Shown here: positions 25,576-34,134 of the stretch, piece by piece | Position numbering within the stretch: position 1 is the stretch's first letter | Layout: every line of letters begins with the position of its first letter | Assembly (NCBI GenBank): GCA_032355985.1 | Contig: JAUKVZ010000005.1 | Location: forward strand, 229,131 to 293,130 | Length of the DNA: 64,000 nt | Direction of reading: 5' to 3' | DNA from: Sarcodiotheca gaudichaudii | Lineage: Eukaryota > Rhodophyta > Florideophyceae > Gigartinales > Solieriaceae | Made by a program: the position numbers and the translations under genes | Notes under the pieces: generated by a model | What the model was told of the DNA's origin: nothing | Database searches by the model: none | What the model saw: only the letters and a program-made list of their open reading frames with translations

Positions 25576-28500
25576 TCCATCTCCTCCGTGAGTCGGTTGA
25601 CAATGCCGAGGCTGACCGCGACGACGACGAGCAGCACGCCGACATCAAAGAGCGTCGCGCTTGCCCAGTGATACGGATCCTGACCAAGCAGCGGGATGTA
25701 GCCGTTGTATGACTGAAGAAATGCGCCGCGATGCTCGCCCGGCAGCAGAAGCGGGAAGAGCGCCGTCACCAATGCGATGCCCAATCCGATGGCGGCCATC
25801 GGTCCCGGCTTGATCGGCACGAGACTCTTCAATGCGCGTGGGCCTTCGGCCATGCGATACACGGCAAGCGCCGTCGCGGCGATCAGGCCTGCGATGAAGC
25901 CGCCGCCCGGCTCGTTGTGGCCCTTGAAGAAGACGTAGCAGGCGAAGATGAGCGAGAGCGGCAGGATGACGCGCATCGATGTGCGGAAGAGCGAGGTCGT
26001 GAGCCCCGGCTGAGCGCCTTCCGGCACGTAGTACGCTTCGCGCGGGATGTCGTCGTACTTGACGACCCGCTTGATCGCCCTCGCCGGCGCCGATGTGATC
26101 AGAGCAAAGACGCCCATAAGGGCGATGGCGAGCACGGTGATCTCACCGAGCGTGTCGTAGCCTCGGAAGTCAACCAGGATGACGTTGACGACATTGTTGC
26201 CTCCGCCGCCACGTCCACCAGTTGTGCCGCTCGTGTCGCCGTAGGAATGCGCCTCGAACCACTGCCCAAGCGCGCCTGAAGTCGGCGTGAGATCCGCCTG
26301 CCCGGCGACCTGCAGCACAATCCATCCAACCAGGCATCCGACGGTCGCCCCGAAGAAGGCGCGACGCACGCGATCCACGCGGTGCCATCGCTTGGGCTCT
26401 TCCGGCAGCATGCGCAGCACGAGGAAGAAGAGGATCACCGAGATGATCTCGAACATGAGCTGCGTCAACGCCAGATCAGGCGCCTGATAGAGCAGAAAGA
26501 GGCCCGTCACGCTGAAGCCGACCCCGCCGAGCACGAGCACGCGCACGATGCGACTGCGCACGATCGGCATCGCGATAGCTGATGCGCAAACGAGGAAAGA
26601 AAACAGAATGACGGCGAGGAAGAGGGCCGGCGCGCCATGCGGCAGGCTGACTGATTCGGGAAAATGCCACAGGCGCGCATCAAGCATGATCGAGGCGACC
26701 AGTGCAAGTGAAAGCGCCGTCAGCACCAGATAGACGTACACGCGGAAGTTGCCGGGCTGCAGCAGATTGAAGATGCGCCCGCCGTCGCGCTGGATGCCTG
26801 AATACACCGCCGGGAAGAGTTTGTTGAATGGATCGTTGATGGGCGACTTGAAGATGCCGGACAATCCAAGCACCACGCCTGCAATCGAGGCGATGATGGT
26901 CGTCAAGAGCGGCGGGCCCATGTGCGCCTGCAGAACGCCCGGAAGCTCGGCGAAGTAGAGCGGCGCCGTCTCGAGCGGCGCAATCAGACTGCCGAACCAG
27001 GCCGGCGCGATGCCGCCGACAAACTGCATCGCCACGAGCAGCGCTGCGGGCGCCCAGAGCCATGAGGCCCAGAAGCCGCGCTCCGGCTCGTGATGCACAT
27101 GCGTGTCCGTCACGCCCTGCGGATCATCCTCAAGCCGTGGCTCGACGGACGGCCTGGCGAGGAACGTCATCAGGAACCGGATGAAAATGGCGACATTGAA
27201 CATCGCCGTCACACCGGCCATCACAGCGACGACCTTGATCCACGGCTGCGTATCCGCGGCATGGAAGATTTGATACAGGAAGGCTTCCTTCGCCGTAAAT
27301 GAAAGCGTGAACGGCCCGGCGGCCATCGCGTAGCAGCCTGCAAGACAGATCACCGCGAGCAGCGTGTGCGAACGCAGCAGGCCCTTAAGCTGCTGAAGCT
27401 CTTTGTGGCCCACGATGTGGATGATCGCGCCTGCGATGATGAAGAGCGGCGCCTTGTACAGCGCATGATTGAGGATCTGCGTGATCGGCCAGATGATGTT
27501 CGCCGAGGCGTGTCCATCATGGAAGTACTGAATCGAGCCCAGCCCGTACATGCATGTGAACAGTCCGAGTTGGCTGACGGTCGTGTACGCGAAGATCTTC
27601 TTGAGTTCCGAGGAACGGATCGCCAGAAATGCGCCGAGGCACATGGTGATGGCGCCGAATCCAATCAGCACCTGACCCCAGGGCAGCACTGTGTCCAGCA
27701 GATACAGACCCGGAAAGAGGCGCGCAAAGAGGTAAATGCCCGCCTTGACCATCGTCGCCGAGTGCAGATACGCGGAGACAGGCGTCGGCGCCGCCATCGC
27801 GCCGGGAAGCCAGAAGTGGAATGGCCACTGCGCTGACTTTGTGGCGCCGCCCAGGAACATCAGCAGGAACGCCCAGGGCAGAAGCTCAGGACGAGCAAAC
27901 TCGCCGCTTGCGAAGCTGGTCAGCACTTCGGCGAATCCCCAGTGCCCAGTCGCCAGCCCCATCAGCAGCACGCCGCCGAGAAGTCCGATTCCGCCCATGC
28001 CGGTGACAAGCAGCGCCTGCACGGCCAGTCGAACCGCCTTGGGATTGGATCGATCCCATCCGATCAGCAGGAAGGAGCTGATGCTCGTCAGCTCCCAGAA
28101 GATCAGCATCGCGATCATGTTGTCCGCGAGGACAAGGCCGAGCATCGCCGTCGCGAAGAGCCCGAGCATGGGATAGAAGCGGAAGAGGCTTTCGGGATCC
28201 TTGCCGAAGTAGCCGCGCGAGTACATGACGATCAGGCAGCCGACGCCCGCGATCAGGAATGCGAAGAAGAGTCCCAGCGGATCAGCGTTGAAGCTCAGGT
28301 CCAGATGAAGCGACGGCATGAAGGGCACACCGACGACGCCATGACCGGCGTCTGACGCCGGCGCCGGAACAGTCAGCGCGTGTTCGCCCTGCCCGCCGAG
28401 CGCCAGATCGCTGTGCAGCGACTCGGCGCTGTGGTGCGCTTCGTCGCCATGTGCATCAGCCGCCGTTTCGTGCGCGGCGTCCGCGACACTGACGGCCGGC

Positions 28501-28679
28501 TGGTTCACACCAAAGTCCATGGCGACGCTGGCGAGCAGATAGACGCTCAACGCCGGACCAAGGAGCGCAATGATCGTTCTGCCGGAGGTGGCTCCGCGCG
28601 GCAGCAGCATCGTGGCGACACCTGCAATGACCGGCGCAAGCACTGCCAGCAGGATCAACGTGAATTCTGATTCAAACAT
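25572..28679 (-). CDS. mrpA: Fused Mrp Na+/H+ antiporter subunits A and B
   Basis: 1035 residues from ATG 28679 (MFESEFTL); an upstream extension to 28742 has no signal character. The first 780 residues are MrpA, related to NuoL: FWELTSISSFLLIGW, FLGGATKSAQWPFHFWLPGAM with membrane Lys, and the ATMVKAGIYLFARL helix. The final 130 residues (PLSLIFACYVFFKGHNEPGG, GGFIAGLIAATALAVYRMAEG) are MrpB, usually a separate gene. Residues about 68-113 form a periplasmic insert with seven His and many Asp/Glu, an uncommon feature. Start of the Mrp part of the cluster; 143 bases separate it from the upstream antiporter gene. Confidence 0.94.
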   Translation of the reverse strand: MFESEFTLILLAVLAPVIAGVATMLLPRGATSGRTIIALLGPALSVYLLASVAMDFGVNQPAVSVADAAHETAADAHGDEAHHSAESLHSDLALGGQGEHALTVPAPASDAGHGVVGVPFMPSLHLDLSFNADPLGLFFAFLIAGVGCLIVMYSRGYFGKDPESLFRFYPMLGLFATAMLGLVLADNMIAMLIFWELTSISSFLLIGWDRSNPKAVRLAVQALLVTGMGGIGLLGGVLLMGLATGHWGFAEVLTSFASGEFARPELLPWAFLLMFLGGATKSAQWPFHFWLPGAMAAPTPVSAYLHSATMVKAGIYLFARLFPGLYLLDTVLPWGQVLIGFGAITMCLGAFLAIRSSELKKIFAYTTVSQLGLFTCMYGLGSIQYFHDGHASANIIWPITQILNHALYKAPLFIIAGAIIHIVGHKELQQLKGLLRSHTLLAVICLAGCYAMAAGPFTLSFTAKEAFLYQIFHAADTQPWIKVVAVMAGVTAMFNVAIFIRFLMTFLARPSVEPRLEDDPQGVTDTHVHHEPERGFWASWLWAPAALLVAMQFVGGIAPAWFGSLIAPLETAPLYFAELPGVLQAHMGPPLLTTIIASIAGVVLGLSGIFKSPINDPFNKLFPAVYSGIQRDGGRIFNLLQPGNFRVYVYLVLTALSLALVASIMLDARLWHFPESVSLPHGAPALFLAVILFSFLVCASAIAMPIVRSRIVRVLVLGGVGFSVTGLFLLYQAPDLALTQLMFEIISVILFFLVLRMLPEEPKRWHRVDRVRRAFFGATVGCLVGWIVLQVAGQADLTPTSGALGQWFEAHSYGDTSGTTGGRGGGGNNVVNVILVDFRGYDTLGEITVLAIALMGVFALITSAPARAIKRVVKYDDIPREAYYVPEGAQPGLTTSLFRTSMRVILPLSLIFACYVFFKGHNEPGGGFIAGLIAATALAVYRMAEGPRALKSLVPIKPGPMAAIGLGIALVTALFPLLLPGEHRGAFLQSYNGYIPLLGQDPYHWASATLFDVGVLLVVVAVSLGIVNRLTEEME

Positions 28680-28822
28680 GGCGAATCTTGTCTCAGCCCA
28701 GGGAGATTGAGCGCGGCTCCGCCCGGAAGCCGGAATCTGCACTCCTATCGGCCAATCGACCCCCGAACTGCCCTACATCATGCGATCAATCACGATCTTC
28801 TCGGAACGCGTCCCAGCGGGTT

Positions 28823-30232
28823 CTACGTCTTCTCTGCGGCTCCGGAGCCCGGGGAAGGAATGTCCCCCGCCTTCTGCAGGCCGAAACGCAGCAGGAGCGG
28901 CCCCAGGAGTTCCTCAATGGCGATCATCCCGAGCACCAGCGAATAGATCGTGTTCGCAAACTCGTACTCGCTGAACGTCTGCTGGATGATCGACACGAAC
29001 ACAAGCGCCACACCGGCCTGGGGAATGAAGGCCGTCCACATCCAGCCGCTGCCCCGCTCCTCTTTCACCCCGGCCGCCCGCACCCCCAGCCAGACGCCCA
29101 GCCACGTAAACGCCGCTCGCAGGAGGACGAGGGCGATGGTCTCATCCCAGAGCGATGCAAGCGCCTTGAGCTCGATCTTCGCTCCGGCGAGCGCAAAGAA
29201 CACACAGAAGACGGGAAGGCTGAGCTCTTCGACGGTCTTGAATAGATGCTCGCCCTCCTCGCCCCAGACGTTCTCCATGAGTACGCCGGCGATCAGCGCG
29301 ACGAGCAGCGCCTCCAGATGCAGCGTCTGACTCACGAGCGCGACACCGAAACACGCGAGGACGATCACGATGGGCAGATGCTGCCGCAGTCGCCTGGCGC
29401 ACCATGCGAGACCGAGCCCGAAGAGGATGCCCGCGACCAGGGAACCGCCAAGCGTGAATGTCAGCGAGAGCACGAGCCCGGAATCCCCGACGCCGTGGGC
29501 GGCGCTCTCTGCCGCCTGTGCGGCTTCGCCGCCAGCTTCACCCTGTCCGACTCCAAGCGACGAACTCGTCATCGCGATGACGACCGTGAAAACGATGACG
29601 AGCAGCAGATCCTTCAGCACGGTCGCCGCGAGAGAGGTCTGCGAAAGGAAGCCGGACGCTTTGGTCTCGGAAATGACAGCGACGAGCACGGCCGGCGAAC
29701 TGGCGGTGCATACGGTCGCAAGCAGAATCGCAGCGACGATGCGCGCCGACTCGGGCGACGCTTCGGTCACACCGAGCGAGCCGGGAAAGAACGCCATGAC
29801 GATCGCCACGCCGATGCCCGTGAAGCACATCTGCAGCAGCAGGATCAACAGCACAGCCTTGGCGCGCTGGCGCACGAACGAAAGACGAATCTCTCCACCG
29901 GCGGTGAGCGCGATAAGGGCGATTGCAAGATCATTGACCGTGCGCAGGTACGAGAGCTGATCCTTCCGCACGATATTCAGCACATCCGGTCCGACAACGA
30001 GGCCGAACAGGATGTAGCCGGTGATTCGTGGGATGCCGATCGTTGCGCAGAACTTGCCCGCGAACCATGCGCCCACGAGCAGCAGGCCGAGACTGGAAGC
30101 CGCGTTAATCAGGCCGGGATCAGTCTCCAGCAGCGCGAGCGCTTCGCTCTGATCGGCGATCGAACGAACGACCAGCACCAGCGCCGTCACGCCGAAGAGC
30201 GCAGCCGCGAGTTGGGCGAGGTTTCGCTTCAT
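28823..30232 (-). CDS. CPA2-type cation/H+ antiporter
   Basis: 469 residues with about 12-13 helices of the Na+/H+ exchanger superfamily. Seen: GIPRITGYILFGLVVGPDVL near the N-terminus, LTAGGEIRLSFVRQRAKAVL, and the unwound-helix region ATVCTASSPAVLVAVISETKA, where antiporters often show ND or ED and here the polar residues are Ser/Thr. A Gly/Glu/Ala-rich loop (QGEAGGEAAQAAESAAHGVG) sits at about 225. The start overlaps the preceding antiporter by four bases, suggesting a paired complex. Ion specificity (Na+ or K+) cannot be read. Confidence 0.82.
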   Translation of the reverse strand: MKRNLAQLAAALFGVTALVLVVRSIADQSEALALLETDPGLINAASSLGLLLVGAWFAGKFCATIGIPRITGYILFGLVVGPDVLNIVRKDQLSYLRTVNDLAIALIALTAGGEIRLSFVRQRAKAVLLILLLQMCFTGIGVAIVMAFFPGSLGVTEASPESARIVAAILLATVCTASSPAVLVAVISETKASGFLSQTSLAATVLKDLLLVIVFTVVIAMTSSSLGVGQGEAGGEAAQAAESAAHGVGDSGLVLSLTFTLGGSLVAGILFGLGLAWCARRLRQHLPIVIVLACFGVALVSQTLHLEALLVALIAGVLMENVWGEEGEHLFKTVEELSLPVFCVFFALAGAKIELKALASLWDETIALVLLRAAFTWLGVWLGVRAAGVKEERGSGWMWTAFIPQAGVALVFVSIIQQTFSEYEFANTIYSLVLGMIAIEELLGPLLLRFGLQKAGDIPSPGSGAAEKT

Positions 30233-31494
30233 GCCGCGGGAATCTCCTCGGTCGTCGTGGACACATCCGCCCGCGTGCCGCCGCGTCTACGAAGCGTCAT
30301 CATCAGAGGCAGAGCCTCGCTGAGCAGGCCGACGATGACAATGACGGTCAACAATGCCGAAGCCGCCGGCGTGACGATGACAACGCTGACAATGATGGCC
30401 AGCGCCACCGGACTCTGACGAATCGGAGCGGCGAATAGTGGAGAATCGGCAGGCAGCGCATCATCCTGCACTGCGTCCGCCTTCTTCGATGGTCCAGCCG
30501 CGCCGGCGCCGACTCGGAAGACGAGCGGCTTGGCGATGAGGCGCACGGCGACCAGCGCGATGGCGAGAATCAATCCGGCCATTTCCAGCTGAGTCGTGAG
30601 CATGGCGCCGGCGATCAATGAGAACACAACCGCCACCACGTGCTCTGCCTCCATAATGAAGCGCTGGAACCGACGAAGCGGTTCGCCCGCAAGATTCACA
30701 AGCACCGCCCCCACGATCATGGACGCCAGCAGAGGTGAGAATCGAAGATCTGCCGCCATCCCGGCGCCCAGCGCCATCACGCCAAGGAAGACCGCCAGCA
30801 GATCCGCACGGCTGCGGCCTGCCTTGCGAAGCGCCACGCCACCGAGCAGCCCCACGCCGATCGCGCCGCCCACTGCGACGGCGATAAGCAGCACGCCGGT
30901 TCCGGCGGCATCGATCTGGGTCTCCGTCTGCAGCCTGATCGCAATCTTCGAAGCGAGTCCCACCCACGCCAGCGCCAACGCCGCCGAGAGGCCGCCTGCG
31001 GCGCGGATCATCATCGCCAGTCGAGCCGAACCGGGTGTATCGCTATGTCGAAGGGATCGCGTTTCCATCGCCCAACCGATGCCGCAGGCGCTGACAAGCA
31101 CGGCCGCCAGCAAGGGCGACACACCGGACGCCAGATCACTCGGAAATGACTCGGGCCAGAGACGAAACGCGAAGTACGTCAGTGCGCCGAACGCAAGCGT
31201 GCTGACGAACAGATCAATGAGACTGAGTCGCCAAATGACAGCGGGCAGCGACTTGAGCACATCGCGATGAAGCTGCATGCCGATCATCAGCCCGATCCAT
31301 CCGAGTCCTGCAAAGACAACGGGAGTCAGATTGGAAAGGAGTTCAGGCGTGACGGCGCCAATGCCGGCCGGCCCAATCAACACGCCGATCGCGACCGCAG
31401 GCCAGCCGGCGCTGATGAGCGCCGTCAGAATCCTGCTGCGCCGAAGTCGACGCAGCGGACCACTTGAGACCGCAAGCCCCATCGCCAGGAGCAC
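30229..31494 (-). CDS. CPA-type cation/H+ antiporter-like membrane protein
   Basis: 421 residues from GTG 31494. About 11-12 helices: the pattern GWPAVAIGVLIGPAGIGAVTPELL, then VFAGLGWIGLMIGMQL, and VALRKAGRSRADLLAVFLGVMAL resembles the sodium/hydrogen exchanger fold but is more diverged than the next gene. The coding frame is open upstream of 31494 (residues LRTFLAILV would complete the first helix) but lacks an ATG there, so a non-standard start near 31515 is possible. It overlaps the downstream CPA2 gene by four bases. Probably one half of a two-subunit exchanger. Confidence 0.7.
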   Translation of the reverse strand: MLLAMGLAVSSGPLRRLRRSRILTALISAGWPAVAIGVLIGPAGIGAVTPELLSNLTPVVFAGLGWIGLMIGMQLHRDVLKSLPAVIWRLSLIDLFVSTLAFGALTYFAFRLWPESFPSDLASGVSPLLAAVLVSACGIGWAMETRSLRHSDTPGSARLAMMIRAAGGLSAALALAWVGLASKIAIRLQTETQIDAAGTGVLLIAVAVGGAIGVGLLGGVALRKAGRSRADLLAVFLGVMALGAGMAADLRFSPLLASMIVGAVLVNLAGEPLRRFQRFIMEAEHVVAVVFSLIAGAMLTTQLEMAGLILAIALVAVRLIAKPLVFRVGAGAAGPSKKADAVQDDALPADSPLFAAPIRQSPVALAIIVSVVIVTPAASALLTVIVIVGLLSEALPLMMTLRRRGGTRADVSTTTEEIPAA

Positions 31495-31641
31495 CAGGAT
31501 CGCAAGGAATGTTCGCAGGGGAGCCTCACAGGAACATCGTGCAACATGAACTCACCCGGCGCCGCCAACGCTCTTGCGCAACGGCATCCGGCTGGGGCGT
31601 CACAGTCTATGCGATTGGGCGGATGATTCAGCGTCTGTGGG

Positions 31642-31998
31642 TCAGCGACCGGGGCCGAGAAACCGCGTGATCGGCGCCGTGAAAGCGATCGGTCGATCGT
31701 CGGCGTCCATTTCCTCTTCAATGAACTTGAAGACGCCGTCGGCCATCGACTGATACGTCGCCGAAAGCACGACCCTGCTGCCCGTGTTCTCCGGAATCAT
31801 GGAGGCGAGTCCAGCAAAGATGGGCATCTCATCGCGCAGGATTGCGCCGAGGCCCTTGCTCTCGATCACGGTGGCGCCGGAAATGCCCAGATCCAGCAAT
31901 GCCGTGATCAGATCATCCAGCATGGCCGAAGTGGAAGCGACGAGCACCAGCAGAACCGGCGAGTCACCTTCAGCGCTCGCGTCCCGCCGCTCAGCCAT
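31642..31998 (-). CDS. PII-like signal protein
   Basis: 118 residues from ATG 31998, overlapping the EIIA gene by eight bases. The body begins with a strand (VLLVLVASTSAMLDDLITAL) and the phrase LDLGISGATVIESKGLGAI closely follows the GlnB/PII pattern (helix, then xGxxGxTVxExxGxG at the T-loop base). Two further strands follow, including SRVVLSATYQSM. PII-like proteins bind nucleotides and gate transporters. Its place between EIIA and two antiporters suggests it regulates the exchangers. It is too diverged to predict the ligand. Confidence 0.6.
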   Translation of the reverse strand: MAERRDASAEGDSPVLLVLVASTSAMLDDLITALLDLGISGATVIESKGLGAILRDEMPIFAGLASMIPENTGSRVVLSATYQSMADGVFKFIEEEMDADDRPIAFTAPITRFLGPGR

Positions 31999-32455
31999 GA
32001 GATCGATCCTCCTCGACAAGCGTGTCGAAGAGCGATTGAGGATCAGACGCTGATCGCAGGCGATCCAGCGCTCCAGGCGCTCTGGCGATGCGCGCCAGGC
32101 GAGCCAGGAGCCGCACGTGCTCCCACGGCTTCTCACTGGAGCCGAACATTCCGAAGACGAGATCCACCGGTGGATGTTTGGCCGTGCCGAAATCCACGCC
32201 GTCTTTCAGGAGGGCGACGACAACGATCGTCGAGTCGATCTCCGGCAGCAGCGCGTGCGGGAATCCGACGGCTTCCGGCGTGGAGGTCGCCATCTGTGAC
32301 TCACGCTCGCGAAGAGCGTCGAGCAGCCGCTCCTCGCCGACGGAATCGATCACCGGGCCGGCGGCGCCGGCCAGCGCTGTGAGCAGCGCATCTCGATCGG
32401 CGACGCTTTCGAGCACCAGAACGCGGTCAGCATGGATGAAGGATTCGAGTCGCAT
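31991..32455 (-). CDS. PTS EIIA type-2 (fructose/Ntr) domain protein
   Basis: 154 residues from ATG 32455 (MRLESFIHADRVLVL); a longer frame to 32647 is basic and not EIIA-like. Seen: DRDALLTALAGAA, LLDALRERESQMATSTPEAV and the active-site region VGFPHALLPEIDSTIVVVALLK with the phosphorylatable His in FPH, then VDLVFGMFGSSEKPWEHVRLLARLA. No sugar permease lies nearby, so this is a regulatory EIIA of the PtsN kind rather than a sugar importer. First gene of the antiporter cluster, and divergent from the miniprotein array. Confidence 0.88.
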   Translation of the reverse strand: MRLESFIHADRVLVLESVADRDALLTALAGAAGPVIDSVGEERLLDALRERESQMATSTPEAVGFPHALLPEIDSTIVVVALLKDGVDFGTAKHPPVDLVFGMFGSSEKPWEHVRLLARLARIARAPGALDRLRSASDPQSLFDTLVEEDRSHG

Positions 32456-32646
32456 CGAGAATCTCGTGGCCGGGCACGATATCAGGATCCGAGCCGCTCG
32501 GAGGCGTCTCAAACCCAAGGAACGTCCGCTGAAGGCTACAATCAGGCGAAAGTCGCGGTGCGGCTTCCCGAACAAGATCTCAGGGCGGCGATCCCGGGAT
32601 CTCACACGGGCTCGGCCGCTCGAAGGAAGGAACTCAAGGAGCGGCA
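32456..32646. promoter_or_regulatory. Divergent intergenic region between EIIA and the miniprotein array
   Basis: 191 bases. On the plus strand TACAAT at 32537-32542 could be a -10 box, although its -35 position (CCAAGG) is poor. An AAGGAGCGGC ribosome site precedes the first miniprotein start at 32647. No clear minus-strand promoter for the cation cluster was found. Confidence 0.35.
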
Positions 32647-32841
32647 ATGATCGACAATATGTGGGTGATCATGGGATGTGTGGCGGTGATCGCGATCCTC
32701 TCGGGAACGATCACGTCGCTGTACAAGACCCGCTCCCGCGAACGGAGCCGGCGAGAGATCGCCGCGTACATCGCTGAAGGCTCCATGACTCCGGAACAGG
32801 GCGAGCGGCTTCTGATGGCGGAGCCGCCGGACGAAGACTAG
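32647..32841 (+). CDS. Tandem miniprotein 1: one TM helix plus conserved AAY-AEG module
   Basis: 64 residues. A transmembrane helix (about 5-24, MWVIMGCVAVIAILSGTITS) is followed by the module SRERSRREIAAYIAEGSMTP then EQGERLL, shared by all four genes in a row here. Preceded by AAGGAG. The array reads away from the EIIA/antiporter cluster. The module resembles short C-terminal helical hairpins such as SHOCT in layout, but I do not recognise a named family. Good ribosome site and conserved paralogues make it a real gene. Confidence 0.75.
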   Translation: MIDNMWVIMGCVAVIAILSGTITSLYKTRSRERSRREIAAYIAEGSMTPEQGERLLMAEPPDED

Positions 32842-32863
32842 CCGTCACAACAGGACCCCGGCC

Positions 32864-33097
32864 ATGGACAACCTCATCAACGCATTCGTTCAGGATCCCC
32901 AGGACTACATTCCCTTTTTCGTCATGGGTCTTGGATTCATCATTGCCGTCTTCTGGTTGCTCCTTGCGACCATCGACAGCGTGGTGAAGACTCGATCAAA
33001 CGAGCGAAGCCGTCGCGAGCTGGCCGCATACGTTGCCGAAGGCGCCGTGACTCCCGAGCAGGCCGAGCGTCTTCTCAAGGCGAAACCGGTCGCGTAA
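32864..33097 (+). CDS. Tandem miniprotein 2
   Basis: 77 residues, 22 bases after miniprotein 1. A longer outer segment (MDNLINAFVQDPQDYIP) precedes the helix at about 18-40 (FFVMGLGFIIAVFWLLLATI). The conserved module reads SNERSRRELAAYVAEGAVTP, EQAERLL. Net charge of the module is near neutral with a basic front half and acidic back half, suiting an amphipathic helical pair at the membrane surface. Confidence 0.78.
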   Translation: MDNLINAFVQDPQDYIPFFVMGLGFIIAVFWLLLATIDSVVKTRSNERSRRELAAYVAEGAVTPEQAERLLKAKPVA

Positions 33098-33116
33098 GAA
33101 GGGCAGGAGCACACCG

Positions 33117-33359
33117 ATGAACGACATGATCATGACGCTTGCGAGCGATGACGAACTGGTGAAGATCCTCGCGATCGCCATCGGCGGAGGCATCGCCATC
33201 ATCGCCATCATTTCCGGCGCGGCGAAGAACGTGGCCATTGCACGAAGCGAGGAACGCACGCGGCGCGAAATCGCGGCATACATCGCCGAGGGCTCCATGT
33301 CGCCCGAAGAAGGCGAGCGTCTGCTTAAAGCCGGTCTCAAGAAGTGGGAAAAGAGCTAA
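33117..33359 (+). CDS. Tandem miniprotein 3
   Basis: 80 residues, 19 bases after miniprotein 2, preceded by GGCAGGAG. Helix at about 16-37 (ILAIAIGGGIAIIAIISGAA) and the module SEERTRREIAAYIAEGSMSP, EEGERLLKAG, ending in a short basic tail (LKKWEKS). The module is closer to that of miniprotein 1 (IAAYIAEGSM) than to 2 or 4. Confidence 0.78.
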   Translation: MNDMIMTLASDDELVKILAIAIGGGIAIIAIISGAAKNVAIARSEERTRREIAAYIAEGSMSPEEGERLLKAGLKKWEKS

Positions 33360-33394
33360 CAAGGCGCCCAGCCGCCGCGTAACGGAGCCTCGCA

Positions 33395-33691
33395 ATGGAC
33401 CAACTGCTTGAAGCGTTCTCAATGAACCCCGGGCTGATCGTGGGAGTCGTTCTCGGTCTGGCCGGTATGGCGGCGGGTGTCGCGATCATTGCGCTGATCG
33501 CTCAGACCGCGCGAAGATCAACGCGGGAGCGCGAGCTGACCCGACGTGAACTTGCCGCGTATGTGGCCGAAGGAACGATTTCGAGCGAAGACGCCGAGCG
33601 ACTTCTTTCGCCCAGCCCCTGGTGGATCAAGAAGGTCAAGCTTGATGGGAACGACGTACGCAAATGCGTGCGTGAGCACCTGGGCGTCTGA
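33395..33691 (+). CDS. Tandem miniprotein 4 with C-terminal extension
   Basis: 98 residues, 35 bases after miniprotein 3. Helix at about 14-38 (LIVGVVLGLAGMAAGVAIIALI), module TRERELTRRELAAYVAEGTI with SSEDAERLL, then an extra 25 residues (SPWWIKKVKLDGNDVRK plus a short end) not found in the other three. It ends the array; no clear terminator follows. Confidence 0.78.
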   Translation: MDQLLEAFSMNPGLIVGVVLGLAGMAAGVAIIALIAQTARRSTRERELTRRELAAYVAEGTISSEDAERLLSPSPWWIKKVKLDGNDVRKCVREHLGV

Positions 33692-34134
33692 CGACGCGGA
33701 AGATCCTGTCACACAATCACATCGATGAGACTGCCGATCGGCGCGTAGACGCGCATGAGGCGGTCTTGCGATACACGCGGCGGCGCCGTTGTGACCTCGC
33801 GCTCACTTTCAAATACATCACCGATCTTCGCGGCCGATGTGTCGCATCGGCAATCCACTATCTCACCGATATCCGCGATGGAGGGCAGAGCCACCGGCAC
33901 AGGACGCCGTGCGGCATGCTGCGGCGGCTGCCAGCATCCTGTGATGCCTTCAGATTGGCTCGGTCCCAGTGTCACCAGCCATCAGAGAAGCACAGGCGGC
34001 GCCATGACGCGATCCATTGTCGGCTCCGATAAGAGCAGCCGGACGCAGGCACATTCGCCGCGCTGTCAATCTCGACATTGAGACGGGCGTTGATTGCTGC
34101 ATGGCCGCAACGAAGTATGTTGACGCCACGCAAC
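33692..34134. other. Intergenic region before queA with a weak minus-strand frame
   Basis: 443 bases without a confident gene. On the minus strand a frame from ATG 34017 to the stop at 33709 reads through a lipobox-like ITGC segment but is broken by one in-frame TGA (33982-33984), leaving an 88-codon frame from GTG 33975. It could be a decayed small lipoprotein gene or chance. No promoter or RNA structure stands out. Confidence 0.3.
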
